DNA of 64,000 nucleotides from Chitinimonas_A lacunae. GTDB lineage: Bacteria; Pseudomonadota; Gammaproteobacteria; Burkholderiales; Chitinimonadaceae. How positions within the stretch are numbered: position 1 is the stretch's first letter; each line of letters opens with the position of its first letter. This document shows, piece after piece, positions 18,262 to 27,038 of this stretch. Under the pieces are notes generated by a model that was not told the DNA's origin, did not search any database, and was given only the letters and a program-made list of their open reading frames with translations. Location of the stretch: contig NZ_JBHSBU010000002.1 of NCBI RefSeq assembly GCF_042650885.1, positions 62,001-126,000 on the forward strand, written 5' to 3'. Made by a program: the position numbers and the translations under genes.

Positions 18262-19313
18262 CGCTTGATCAGGGTCTTTTCGTCGTAGCTTTTCATATCC
18301 GGCCGCCGCCCAAGCGCCTTGAGGCCGACGTGGTAGACGATCTGGCAGGCGGTGTAGAGGGTCAGCGCCGGATGGCTCAGATACAGTGCCTGACGCCGGG
18401 TCGCCGCAAGCCACAGGGCATCGAGCAGCGGCAACACCAGCGAGAAGGCATAGGGCAGGAACAGGAATTTCTTGTAGCGCAGTCCGCGCGGCTGGAACGA
18501 CTGACGGCCATGAAAGCCGGCGGCGCCCACCTGGTCGAGATGGTGCACATTGTTCTTGATCCGCCAGCGGATCTTGGCCAGGAATTTGCCCCAGTTATCG
18601 CCCGAGTAGTGGCGCAGCGGATGGCGCTTGGCCACCGCAAAGCCCGCGCCGGCGGCGTTGAGCAGAAAGAACAGATGGCACAGGTCCTGTGCCTGACGGA
18701 TCGGGATCTGCTCGCGCACGAATTCCAGATCGGTGGTGACGGCCGCCGCCAGATTCTCGATAAACAGGACATTGTTGGCGGGCGAGGCCGCAAACACCGT
18801 GGCCAGCTCATCGTCGGCCGCCACCGGCGCGCGCCGCGCCACCGCCGGCAGATGAAAGCCCATGCCGCGCGACTGCCGGTACATAAAGAACGAGAACGGC
18901 TCGCCAAACTCGTTGATGTACTCGTTGACGATCGGGTAGCCCTCAGGATTGAGATAACCCGAACTATCGACGGTGCGCACGCCAGGATGGCGACGGAAGG
19001 TCTCCACCACCTCAGCGAACGCATCGGGATTGACGATTTCCTCGTCGTGGTCGAGATAGATCAGGTATTTGCCGCGCGCGGCCTGAAACCCCACATATTT
19101 GGCGTTGACCGGTTCGGTCAGCGGGTTGTCGAGCACCGTACAGCCCATTTCGGCCGCCATGGCCCGGGTATGGTCGGTCGAGCCGCCATCAACTGCCAGG
19201 ATTTCGATCCGGTCCTGCGGATAGCGCTGGCGGCGCAACGCCCCGACCACTACCGGCAGAAGCTTGGTCGAGTTGTAGGTGGCAATCACCACGCTGATCA
19301 ATGGATAGTCCAT
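18258..19313 (-). CDS. GT2-family glycosyltransferase
   Basis: 351 residues. The GT-A nucleotide-binding part is ISVVIATYNSTKLLPVVVGALRRQRYPQDRIEILAVDGGSTDHT, with the metal-binding motif LDHDEEI near residue 77 in place of the usual DxD. A hydrophobic stretch near the C-terminus suggests membrane association. It lies between the carbamoyltransferase gene (18 bp) and the WecD-like gene (4-bp overlap), so it may transfer the N-acetylated sugar those enzymes make. Confidence 0.87.
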   Translation of the reverse strand: MDYPLISVVIATYNSTKLLPVVVGALRRQRYPQDRIEILAVDGGSTDHTRAMAAEMGCTVLDNPLTEPVNAKYVGFQAARGKYLIYLDHDEEIVNPDAFAEVVETFRRHPGVRTVDSSGYLNPEGYPIVNEYINEFGEPFSFFMYRQSRGMGFHLPAVARRAPVAADDELATVFAASPANNVLFIENLAAAVTTDLEFVREQIPIRQAQDLCHLFFLLNAAGAGFAVAKRHPLRHYSGDNWGKFLAKIRWRIKNNVHHLDQVGAAGFHGRQSFQPRGLRYKKFLFLPYAFSLVLPLLDALWLAATRRQALYLSHPALTLYTACQIVYHVGLKALGRRPDMKSYDEKTLIKR

Positions 19314-19331
19314 GGCGGCCAGTCTCCGGTG

Positions 19332-21116
19332 CTAGCGGGTAATCACGAAGTTTTCGATCGCCAGCACGTCGACGCAATTGATCTGGAACGATTTGATCGC
19401 GTCTTCGGGGGTATGGACGATGGGTTCTTCGTGCATATTGAAGCTGGTGTTGACCAGGATCGGAATGCCGGTCAGCCGCTCGTAATGGCCAAGGATATGG
19501 TAGTAGAGCGGATGCTTCTGCTCGCGCACCAGCTGCGGCCGGGCCGTACCATCAACATGGACCACGGCGGGTGCCATCTCGCGGTATTTGTCCTTGACCC
19601 GATAGGTGATGGTCATGAATTCGGCGGCGAATTCCGAGCCGCTGATCTTGCCTTCGAGCACCTCATGGGCCTTCTCGTGCTGCATGACCGGGGCAAACGG
19701 CATGAATTCGGAGCGGTTCATCCGCTTGTTGAGGCTGTCGTTGATACCGTACTGCTTGGCCTGAGCCAGCACACTGCGCGCACCCAGGGCCCGCGGGCCG
19801 AATTCCATCCCGCCGCTAAACAGGCCCACCACCTTGTCTTCGGCCAGCAGTTCGGCAATCCGGCGGGCGCGGGCGTCGATATCGTCGATCCGTTCAAAGC
19901 GCTGCACACCGTGGCGCTGTAGCGCCTGCTCGACCTGGCCGGCATCGTAGGACGGGCCCAGATACATGGTCTCGATCTGGCGGCCACGGAACGAGGGGTC
20001 AAGCTCCTTCAGATTGAGATAGGCCGCCCCGACGCACAGCCCCTCGTCGCCCATATAGGGGGCCACGAAGATCTTCTTGACCCGTTCGATATTGAACAGG
20101 TACTGGTTCATCTTCACATTGGCCACCACGCCGCCGGCCAGCGCCAGACAGTCGTAGTCGGTCTGATCGAGGTAGTGACGCACCAGGGCAATGGCATTGT
20201 CTTCGAGCACTGCCTGGGCGGCGGCGGCCATATCCTCGCGGGTATAGGTCTCGCCCTTGAAGTATTTCTCGAAGGCCTGGCGCGGCTTGTAGTTGTTGAG
20301 CTGGTCCTTCATCTGCTGCATGGTCAGGCCGCCACGCAGGAACTTGAAGTAGGTGCTGGCCTGGAACAGCTGATCGGCCGGCCAGGTGGGAGTGAACATA
20401 TTCTCGACCAGCTTGGCGCGGATACTGAGCTGGTTATTGCGGATATCGACCGCAAACAGATCGTGCAGCCGCTGATAGAGCTTGTTGCGGTCGCCATAGG
20501 CGGCAAGCCCGGTCAGTTTGCCTTCATGACGGAAAATCCGGAAACCGAGGCCGGATGTCACGGCGCCATAGAAAAAGCCCGCCGACACCTTCTCGTCAAA
20601 AGCCGCCACCCGCTTGATCTCGCCATTCTCGGCATGGGCCACGGTGGCCGACAGACCATCGCCGCCGCCATCGAGCGTCACCACCAGCGCCCGCTCCATC
20701 CCCGAGGCATAGTAGGCACTGGCCGCGTGGCACTGGTGATGGTCATACCAGTGCAAGCTGGCCTTGATCCCCAGCCGACCCAGCAGGGCCTGCCACTCGG
20801 CGATACCGTCCTGGTTCGACAGGAAGCGGCGCACATTGAACGGGTTGCGCAGGCATTTCTCCTGCTCGTCCGGGCTCATAAAGTCGATCTTACGGAACTG
20901 GTGGCCACCGGCGATCGCCACCGTCTTGATCCGACTGACATCGAAATGACGGGCCACATACTCCAGTGCGCGCAGCGGCACCGAGCTGTAGCACTTGATC
21001 CGATTGAAGCGCTCTTCAGAAGCCGCGAACAGCAGCCGGCGCTGACGGTCCAGCACGCAGACCGAAGAGGTGTGCTGCGGGGCAATGCCCAAAATCAGTT
21101 GATCGTCGCTCATCAT
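19332..21116 (-). CDS. Sugar O-carbamoyltransferase (NodU/TobZ/CmcH family)
   Basis: 594 residues. The N-terminal Kae1-like domain has LGIAPQHTSSVCVL, the metal-binding DHHQCHAASAYYASG, LDGGGDG, and GGVVANVKMNQYLF. The C-terminal YrdC-like domain carries MEFGPRALGARSVLAQA, VHVDGTARPQLV and LVNTSFNMHEEPIV, all diagnostic of the family. Such enzymes use carbamoyl phosphate and ATP to carbamoylate a hydroxyl of a sugar or antibiotic. Here the acceptor is probably a sugar of the surface glycan. Tandem ATGs at 21116 and 21113 are equally possible starts. Confidence 0.92.
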   Translation of the reverse strand: MMSDDQLILGIAPQHTSSVCVLDRQRRLLFAASEERFNRIKCYSSVPLRALEYVARHFDVSRIKTVAIAGGHQFRKIDFMSPDEQEKCLRNPFNVRRFLSNQDGIAEWQALLGRLGIKASLHWYDHHQCHAASAYYASGMERALVVTLDGGGDGLSATVAHAENGEIKRVAAFDEKVSAGFFYGAVTSGLGFRIFRHEGKLTGLAAYGDRNKLYQRLHDLFAVDIRNNQLSIRAKLVENMFTPTWPADQLFQASTYFKFLRGGLTMQQMKDQLNNYKPRQAFEKYFKGETYTREDMAAAAQAVLEDNAIALVRHYLDQTDYDCLALAGGVVANVKMNQYLFNIERVKKIFVAPYMGDEGLCVGAAYLNLKELDPSFRGRQIETMYLGPSYDAGQVEQALQRHGVQRFERIDDIDARARRIAELLAEDKVVGLFSGGMEFGPRALGARSVLAQAKQYGINDSLNKRMNRSEFMPFAPVMQHEKAHEVLEGKISGSEFAAEFMTITYRVKDKYREMAPAVVHVDGTARPQLVREQKHPLYYHILGHYERLTGIPILVNTSFNMHEEPIVHTPEDAIKSFQINCVDVLAIENFVITR

Positions 21117-21185
21117 CTTTCTCTCGCACTACAGATAAGGCCGCGCCCCGATGCCGGAACAGCGCCGCCGAAACAAAATCTCCCG

Positions 21186-22922
21186 CTAGCGGCCGGCCGG
21201 GTCGAGCAGACCAGGCGGCAGCCTGACGGCCGTCTTGATCTCGTACACGCTGATATCCAGCGAACGGCACAACAGCGACACCCCGCACTCGCGCTCGGGC
21301 AGGCTGTGGCGGCCCAGAAAGGCAAGTCGCGGATCGGCCGACAATTGCGCATTGATACGCGGCGCCTGCTCAAGCACCCGGTTGTAGATCACGATCCGGT
21401 TGATGCCATGGCGAGCCAGATTGTCGATGGTCAGCGGATTGTCGATCTCGCCCAGCAGCGGCCGTGCCATGCCGTCGCGCTGGAACAGCCGCAGATCCTT
21501 GGCACCGGCGATCGGCTTGCGATGGATCACCTGTCCCACCACTTCATAGAGCGGCGCCGTGCCCCAGCTCAGGTTGTAATAAGTCATCGGGTAGCTGGCG
21601 ATGGCGCTGACCTGCTTATCGCGTGCCAGGCTCTCGTAGATCCGTGCGACCTGGCCCAGATCGGTCTTCTGCTTCAAGGTGGGCGAGCCCGGATAGACTT
21701 CGAGCAGATAGAGCGCCACAAAAGCGGCCGCCGCCACATAGGCCCAGCGGCCACGCTCGGGCCGGGCGGCCACCATCAGGGCGATCAGCAGGCCACCGAA
21801 GAAGGCTGCCAGCTGCACCACCCGCGATACGCCCCGGAACATATCGAAGAAGAAGAAATAGATCTGATTGAGCGGCAATAGCGCCGGCACATAGGACGAC
21901 AGCGCCACGGCCAGCACAAAGCACACCATGAAGGGCGTCCAGTAGGACGAGCGCCAGTAGCGACGGCCAAGGCAGCCCAGAGTGATCAGCGTCAGCAGCG
22001 AATAGCCGAGGAAGGCGCCGACATCCATCGGGGCCGAGAACGGATAGAGCTTAGAGCGGATTCCGGGCATCAACAGCGCCCCTTGCGGAAAGATCGCACC
22101 GAGCAGATCACCCGCCGGGCGCACCAGCCCGGCCATCACCGGGTTGGTGATCAGATACCACTGCTGCTGAATGAACTGGATATTGAGCAGGAACAGGCAC
22201 ACCCCGCTCAGCAGTGCATACAGACTGAACCGCCGCAGCAACTGCCGCCATGGCCAGGGCTGGGCCAGCATCAGCACCGGGGTAAACAGCCAGCCATAAA
22301 ACGACCAGTAGGGATTGATCCGGAATTGCAGGCCGGTCAGCAGACAGGACAGCACTAACTGGCTTATCCGGCCACTTTCGAGATAACGCAGGAAGAACAG
22401 ATAGACGAGCGGCACCAACCAGAAATGGTTGTTGGCCATCGAGCCGCGCGACAGCATCAGGAAGTAGCCGGCAAAGCCGAAGACGATGGCGCCCAGCACG
22501 GAAGCCAGCTGGTCACGAGTCAGATGCCAGCACAGCAGATACATGGTGTAGGCCGTCAGCGGATAGGCCAGCAGCGCCGAGGCATTGATCACGAACACCA
22601 GGGTGCGCCAGTCGCCGCCGGCGAGCTTGACCACCGCTGCACGCAGGTCGTCGATCAGATTGTCAAACGGGAACGGCGACAGATCGAAGCCAAACGGATA
22701 GCTCATCGTCCCGGTCAGGCCGATGCCGTCGAACAGATGGTTCGAGTGGGTCTTGAGCCAGATGAACCACAGGGTACCGTCGGTATCGACATCGGGCATC
22801 GAATAGACCGAGAACGGGTCCACCGTCAGCCAGCGATGGCTGAACAGGGCAAGCGTGAGAACCACAAACAGGGTCAGGGCAAATGCGTGGCGCTTCCAGG
22901 CCACACCGGCTTCGACGGTCAT
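21186..22922 (-). CDS. Polytopic membrane protein, predicted GT-C glycosyltransferase
   Basis: 578 residues with about ten hydrophobic segments and a C-terminal soluble domain of roughly 150 residues. The first large loop contains SMPDVDTDGTLWFIW, an acidic cluster placed as in GT-C enzymes that use lipid-phosphate sugars outside the membrane. It lies 21 bp after the GtrB-like gene, whose product would be its donor. Residue-level identification is not possible by eye, and an O-antigen modification role is an inference from the pair. Confidence 0.7.
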   Translation of the reverse strand: MTVEAGVAWKRHAFALTLFVVLTLALFSHRWLTVDPFSVYSMPDVDTDGTLWFIWLKTHSNHLFDGIGLTGTMSYPFGFDLSPFPFDNLIDDLRAAVVKLAGGDWRTLVFVINASALLAYPLTAYTMYLLCWHLTRDQLASVLGAIVFGFAGYFLMLSRGSMANNHFWLVPLVYLFFLRYLESGRISQLVLSCLLTGLQFRINPYWSFYGWLFTPVLMLAQPWPWRQLLRRFSLYALLSGVCLFLLNIQFIQQQWYLITNPVMAGLVRPAGDLLGAIFPQGALLMPGIRSKLYPFSAPMDVGAFLGYSLLTLITLGCLGRRYWRSSYWTPFMVCFVLAVALSSYVPALLPLNQIYFFFFDMFRGVSRVVQLAAFFGGLLIALMVAARPERGRWAYVAAAAFVALYLLEVYPGSPTLKQKTDLGQVARIYESLARDKQVSAIASYPMTYYNLSWGTAPLYEVVGQVIHRKPIAGAKDLRLFQRDGMARPLLGEIDNPLTIDNLARHGINRIVIYNRVLEQAPRINAQLSADPRLAFLGRHSLPERECGVSLLCRSLDISVYEIKTAVRLPPGLLDPAGR

Positions 22923-22943
22923 ACGGCGTTTTTCCGTGGACGC

Positions 22944-23954
22944 TCAGGACAGCGGATCGACCGGCGCCAGTCGCGCCCCGCTATTGGCTGCCCGCCGTGG
23001 CGGCGCCGCCTCGCTGCCGAAATTCAGCCGCTCGCGGATGATATAGAGGGGACGGTTGATCACCTCGGTATGGATGGTGCCGATATAGAGCGAGATCAGG
23101 CCCATGGCCATCAGCACGACGCCGATAAAGAAGGTATTGGCCACCACCACAATGGCCAGCGGGGTATACATATGCTGGCCAAGCAGGAAATAGGAACACA
23201 GCATCCAGGTCAGCAGACCGCCACTCAACAGGGTGATCAACACCCCCAGATAGCCGATCAGCCGCAGTGGAAACAGGGAAAACGAGGTAATGCTCGATAC
23301 GGCCAGCCGCAGCAGTTGCCGATAGGAATAACCGGCCACCCCGGCTTCGCGGGCACCAGCATGGAATTCGACATAGACCTTGCGAAAACCCATCCAGTCC
23401 ATGATGCCGCGGAACATCGGCTGGCGTTCGGTCACGCCACGGAAGGCATCGACTACCTTGCGATCGAACAGGCGGAAATCGGTGGTCTGCGACATCATGT
23501 CGAGTCCCGAGATACGCGACATCAGCCAGTAGTAGCCATGCGAGCCGATCCGGCGCAGCAGCGGCTGCTTGTCGATACCGGTGCGGACCGTGGCGACAAT
23601 CTCGGCGCCACTGCGGCGCCAGGTATCGATCAGGGTGGGAATCAGTTCGGGCGGATGCTGCAAATCGGCATCCATACAGATCACGGCATCGGCGTCGGCG
23701 GCATGGACACCGGCCGTCAGGGCCACTTCCTTGCCGAAATTGCGCGAGAAGTCGATGACCTTGACCCGCTGGTCGCGCGCAGCGAGTTCACGCAGCACCG
23801 TCAGTGAATCATCGGGGCTGCCATCGTTGACGAAGATATACTCCCAGGCCACGTCATGGACCTGTACGGTGGCCTGTTCCAGCCGCTGATACAGGTTGCG
23901 CAGATTCTTTTCTTCCCGGAACACCGGAACGACGATGGCGATGGTTTGGATCAT
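22944..23954 (-). CDS. Polyprenyl-phosphate glycosyltransferase (GtrB/DPM1-like GT2)
   Basis: 336 residues. The GT-A domain reads IAIVVPVFREEKNLRNLYQRLE, FVNDGSPDDSL, RVKVIDFSRNFGKEVALTAGV and the metal motif ICMDADLQHPPELI; two strong transmembrane helices follow (about residues 235-300). This is the layout of enzymes that charge undecaprenyl phosphate with glucose or a related sugar on the cytoplasmic side. A GtrA-like partner is present elsewhere (47828), and a GT-C candidate is next door. A 151-bp gap precedes the DUF2304 gene upstream. Confidence 0.9.
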   Translation of the reverse strand: MIQTIAIVVPVFREEKNLRNLYQRLEQATVQVHDVAWEYIFVNDGSPDDSLTVLRELAARDQRVKVIDFSRNFGKEVALTAGVHAADADAVICMDADLQHPPELIPTLIDTWRRSGAEIVATVRTGIDKQPLLRRIGSHGYYWLMSRISGLDMMSQTTDFRLFDRKVVDAFRGVTERQPMFRGIMDWMGFRKVYVEFHAGAREAGVAGYSYRQLLRLAVSSITSFSLFPLRLIGYLGVLITLLSGGLLTWMLCSYFLLGQHMYTPLAIVVVANTFFIGVVLMAMGLISLYIGTIHTEVINRPLYIIRERLNFGSEAAPPRRAANSGARLAPVDPLS

Positions 23955-24105
23955 GCTCTCGACTTGCAGTGGATTCGGATTGGGCCGGCATGCCGGGCCT
24001 GCAAAACAAGCGATTCCTGAATCGATATCGACAGAGGCTCCAGGCCAGTGCCGTTGCAGCTTAGATCACCACTAACGCCCGAACTGCGGAACGTTTTGCT
24101 ACGTT

Positions 24106-24489
24106 TTAGGAACGTTCTACCGCACTGTCGGTCACAGAGCGGCCGGTCGATTCCAGCATGGCCTCGTAGAGCGCCAGTCGCTGGTTCAGGCGCCGCAGGT
24201 CATGTTCCATCCGGGTATTGGACATATCGACCAGCAGCAGCTTGACCGCAAAGATAGCCAGCGCCGCCACCGCCACCAGCATAGGCGGATAGGCCACACC
24301 GGTGCGTTGTGCCAACCAGTCAGATAATTGTGGAAATAGACCGAACAGCAGCGCTCCTGCCGCGATCAACAGCCAGAACAAGGCTCGACGGATCTGCAAA
24401 TGATCGCGCCGGACCAGGAATACGATCACGGCGCAAAGTGTCACGCCTATCGCGGTCGATGTCAAAATCAAGGAGTTCACGCCAGTCAT
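24106..24489 (-). CDS. DUF2304 small membrane protein
   Basis: 127 residues with three hydrophobic segments (starting NSLILTSTAIGVTLCAVIVFLV), then a charged, coiled-coil-prone tail (NTRMEHDLRRLNQRLALYEAML). Small DUF2304 proteins are regularly found beside DPM1-like GT2 genes, and that is the case here: its start overlaps the stop of the GT4-GT2 fusion gene by four bases. A helper or membrane tether for the GT2 domain is a reasonable guess. Confidence 0.75.
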   Translation of the reverse strand: MTGVNSLILTSTAIGVTLCAVIVFLVRRDHLQIRRALFWLLIAAGALLFGLFPQLSDWLAQRTGVAYPPMLVAVAALAIFAVKLLLVDMSNTRMEHDLRRLNQRLALYEAMLESTGRSVTDSAVERS

Positions 24490-26480
24490 CTGGTGATTTG
24501 CTTATCGATCTTTACCTGCCGCAATCGACAGCGTGGCGGTTTGACCCCCCAGCGCGCGCAGCATAATAACACCGTCTCGATCATATAAAGGAAAATTGCC
24601 CACCAGGAGTGGAAGATCCGCGACCCTCCGGCGCTGCGGGCGCACATCGTCACCGGCACCTCATAAGCTTCAAGCCCGGCCTTGCGGGCCAGGATCAGGA
24701 CGCCGATATCCTGATGGTCGAGCAAGGTCGCTTCCTCCCCGGCTACTACCTTCATCGCCGCCAGGTTGTAGGCGCGATAACCCGAAGTCAGGTCTTGCAG
24801 CGCCAAACCGCTGATGGTGCGGAAGAGTTTCCAGGCAAAGCGCCGCGCCGGACTGACCCGGTCCGGGTGCGAACCGATCACGATATCGGCCCGCGCCAGC
24901 CCGTCCAGCAATAGCGGTAAGAAGCGGCTGTCGTGCTGGCCATCGGCATCCATCGTCACCACGGCATCAAAACCACGGCCAAGTGCATAACGGATGCCGG
25001 TCTGCATGGCACCCCAGGCGCCTTGCGGCAATACCGGCGAAATCACCGCAGCGCCAGCTGCTGCCGCAATGGCAGCAGTGTCATCACGGCTCTGGTCATT
25101 GACCACCACGATGTCGCGCCATCCCTGCTGACGCAGCCGGCTTACCACCGTTCCAACCGTCGCTGCCTCATCACGCGCCGGAATCACGATCATCGGTCGG
25201 CTTGGCAACTGCCGCGGCGACTTGAACAGCTCGGCGTAGACCTGTTCCAGACCACGCACCACCTGGCCGATATCGAACAGCCCGGCCACACGGGCAGCAG
25301 CTGCCGCCGCCAGCTCAGCCCGCAACCGCGGGTCGCGCAACAGCCGAAGCGCTGCGGCCCAGGCCGCCGGCTGGTCGGGCGGCAGCGCCAGCGCCGCTGC
25401 ACCGGCCACCCAGGCCGTGCCGGAGCCGGGAATCGCACTGACCAACAGCGGCCGGCGATACTGCATCGCCTCCATCAACACCACCCCAAACGCTTCTGTG
25501 CGTTCGATCGAGGGCAGACAGAACACATCACAGTCGGCCAGCAGGGCATTACGTCGGGCATCATCCAACCCGCCCATCAGCCGTACCCGCTTGCCAAGCC
25601 CCAGCTCCTCGATCAGCGCCTGGAGCGCTTCCCTTTCTTCGCCGTCGCCGACCACCAGCAGCTGGGCGTCTTCCACCGCGGCCAATACCCGGATCAGCGC
25701 CGCATGGCCCTTGTAATAGGTCAGCCGGCCCACCGTCAGCAGCCGCAATCCCGTGGTCGGCCAGCAACTGGCGGCCCAATCGGCCTCGTCAGGCCCGGGA
25801 GCGGGTAAACGGGCCCGATCGAACCCCAGCGGCACCACCCGGCACTTGTCTCGTTCGCGTGCAAGCGGCTCACTCGCTTCGAGATAAGCGGCCGATGTGG
25901 CGACGATGCGGTCAGCGCGCGCCAGCAGCCAGCGCTCGAATGGCCGGTACAGCAGATAAGCCCAGCGCAGCCCCGGGGCGATCTGCGATGCCACCACATC
26001 GGAGTGCCAATGGACCACCCAGGGCAGACGGCGGGCAGCCGGCAGCAGCAGCACCCAGAAGGCCGCTGGATTGGGCAGATGCAAATGCAACACTTCAGGT
26101 TGCTGCTCACGCAATGCCCGCAAGAGATAACGGGGAAAGTGAAAGCTGATCGGCGTAAACAGCAGGCGGCGCCAGACCGGGGCGCGGTAGAGCCAGACCG
26201 GGTCCGGCAACGCTTGATTCTGATGATTATGTACCAGCACCGACTGGGAGCCTTCTGGCGCTGCCGCCACCAGATCGGCCAGGAACTGCTCCATGCCCCC
26301 ACAGAACGGCGGGTAGTATTTGCCGATATGCAGCACCTTGGGATAGGACAAACCGGCAGGCTCGATCGGCTGTACCTGCCCGGCAGGCGTGATGGATAAG
26401 GCTTCGGTACGGACCGGATCGGGGCAAATCGCAGGGGGCATGGTAGGGAGAAAAGGGAGAAACAGCGCCAGTATGGGCAA
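24486..26480 (-). CDS. Two-domain glycosyltransferase, GT4 fused to DPM1-like GT2
   Basis: 664 residues. Residues about 45-410 are a GT4 transferase: KVLHIGKYYPPFCGGMEQFL, LRLLTVGRLTYYKGHAALIRVL, and CLPSIERTEAFGVVLMEAMQYRRPLL with the EX7E pair. Residues about 425-640 are a GT2 domain: MIVIPARDEAATVGTVVSRL, VVVNDQSRDDT, VVTMDADGQHD, with a final hydrophobic helix. The two halves are usually separate proteins. It is the first gene of the long minus-strand locus, so its upstream region (26481-26780) should hold the main promoter. Donor and acceptor are unknown. Confidence 0.88.
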   Translation of the reverse strand: MPILALFLPFLPTMPPAICPDPVRTEALSITPAGQVQPIEPAGLSYPKVLHIGKYYPPFCGGMEQFLADLVAAAPEGSQSVLVHNHQNQALPDPVWLYRAPVWRRLLFTPISFHFPRYLLRALREQQPEVLHLHLPNPAAFWVLLLPAARRLPWVVHWHSDVVASQIAPGLRWAYLLYRPFERWLLARADRIVATSAAYLEASEPLARERDKCRVVPLGFDRARLPAPGPDEADWAASCWPTTGLRLLTVGRLTYYKGHAALIRVLAAVEDAQLLVVGDGEEREALQALIEELGLGKRVRLMGGLDDARRNALLADCDVFCLPSIERTEAFGVVLMEAMQYRRPLLVSAIPGSGTAWVAGAAALALPPDQPAAWAAALRLLRDPRLRAELAAAAAARVAGLFDIGQVVRGLEQVYAELFKSPRQLPSRPMIVIPARDEAATVGTVVSRLRQQGWRDIVVVNDQSRDDTAAIAAAAGAAVISPVLPQGAWGAMQTGIRYALGRGFDAVVTMDADGQHDSRFLPLLLDGLARADIVIGSHPDRVSPARRFAWKLFRTISGLALQDLTSGYRAYNLAAMKVVAGEEATLLDHQDIGVLILARKAGLEAYEVPVTMCARSAGGSRIFHSWWAIFLYMIETVLLCCARWGVKPPRCRLRQVKIDKQITR

Positions 26481-26679
26481 TTACCAGGAAAAGAACAGGG
26501 CAACTGTTGCCACGAGGCAGCTTGACCCAGTCAACTTGCTCGCCCATAAAGATCAGGCCGCTAATTTTAAAAATTAGCGATACCGGTCAAAATGCAACAA
26601 TCAGATCTGTCGTACTATATTTGCTTTGCATCCGGCCAGGCACTGCGACAAGATTGTCTTTCCGCCTGTAAATTCAGGC

Positions 26680-26699
26680 ACCTGTTAGGCCTGACAGTT
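26680..26699 (+). promoter_or_regulatory. Lux box (LuxR-type operator)
   Basis: The sequence ACCTGTTAGGCCTGACAGTT is a 20-bp dyad of the form NNCTG-N10-CAGNN, differing from the classical ACCTGT-N8-ACAGGT only in the last half-site (ACAGTT). Its centre, 26689/26690, is about 43 bases before the start expected from the promoter below, which is the position from which LuxR-type activators work at class II promoters. Confidence 0.75.
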
Positions 26700-26726
26700 G
26701 TACCAACAGGCGAAATTAGTTGGAAT
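26698..26726 (+). promoter_or_regulatory. Putative sigma-70 promoter of the peptide gene
   Basis: A weak -35 (TTGTAC, 26698-26703) overlaps the end of the lux box. A 17-bp spacer leads to a -10-like TGGAAT (26721-26726). A poor -35 overlapped by the operator is what an activator-dependent promoter should look like. Predicted transcription start is near 26733, giving a leader of about 48 bases. Confidence 0.5.
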
Positions 26727-26780
26727 AGCGGCCGTACTTCCGGCTCGCCAAAGTTGTAAATCTCCGGAAAGGAAGAGGAA

Positions 26781-26945
26781 ATGCCCAGCATCAAGAACCC
26801 CCACAACGAAACGGACTGCGTTGAACTTGACGTAGAGCTGCTCGAACAAGTCGGTGGCGGCGGACCTCTGTTTATGGAGAACACCGCCTCAAAGTTTATC
26901 GAGGAAAAGTCCGACGCCCCGCCGATACCAACTCAAGGGTTCTAA
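26781..26945 (+). CDS. 54-residue peptide with double-glycine leader
   Basis: The frame follows a strong ribosome site (AGGAAGAGGA) and ends at TAA 26943-26945. The leader, from residue 1 to about 27, ends ELDVELLEQVGGG; counting back from the third Gly gives Leu at -12, Leu at -7, Val at -4 and Gly at -2 and -1, the pattern cut by C39 peptidase exporters. The remaining roughly 27 residues start GPLFMENTASKF and end PPIPTQGF, with no Cys, so a lanthipeptide-type core is unlikely. It could be a bacteriocin, a peptide signal or a RiPP. No exporter or modification enzyme is in the window. The lux box upstream and luxR downstream suggest quorum control. Function not known. Confidence 0.75.
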   Translation: MPSIKNPHNETDCVELDVELLEQVGGGGPLFMENTASKFIEEKSDAPPIPTQGF

Positions 26946-26992
26946 AATCCGACCCCATTTAAATTGGGGCGAACATGGGATTGATCAAACAG

Positions 26993-27027
26993 CGCACTCC
27001 AGTCTTTACCGACGAGTGCGTTTTTTT
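26993..27027 (+). terminator. Rho-independent terminator after the peptide gene
   Basis: Stem CGCACTC (26993-26999) pairs with GAGTGCG (27014-27020) around a 14-base loop and is followed by seven T. It ends the peptide transcript before the convergent luxR gene. Just upstream, CCCCA/TGGGG (26953-26969) forms a second, weaker dyad. Confidence 0.8.
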
Positions 27028-27038
27028 ATTATTCCAGC

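Larger units (their letters stand above)
26481..26780. promoter_or_regulatory. Divergent control region between the polysaccharide locus and the peptide gene
   Basis: This 300-bp region separates the minus-strand fusion gene from the plus-strand peptide gene. It is AT-richer than the coding DNA. It contains an inverted repeat GCCTG-TAAATT-CAGGC (26664-26679) directly before the lux box, and the lux box itself. Promoters for both directions are expected here. I could point to elements only for the peptide side. Confidence 0.55.

Noticed and set aside
24088..24120. Two near-identical GGAACGTT...CTAC stretches at the end of the DUF2304 gene
   Set aside because: Only two short imperfect copies, one inside coding sequence; no reason to see a functional repeat.
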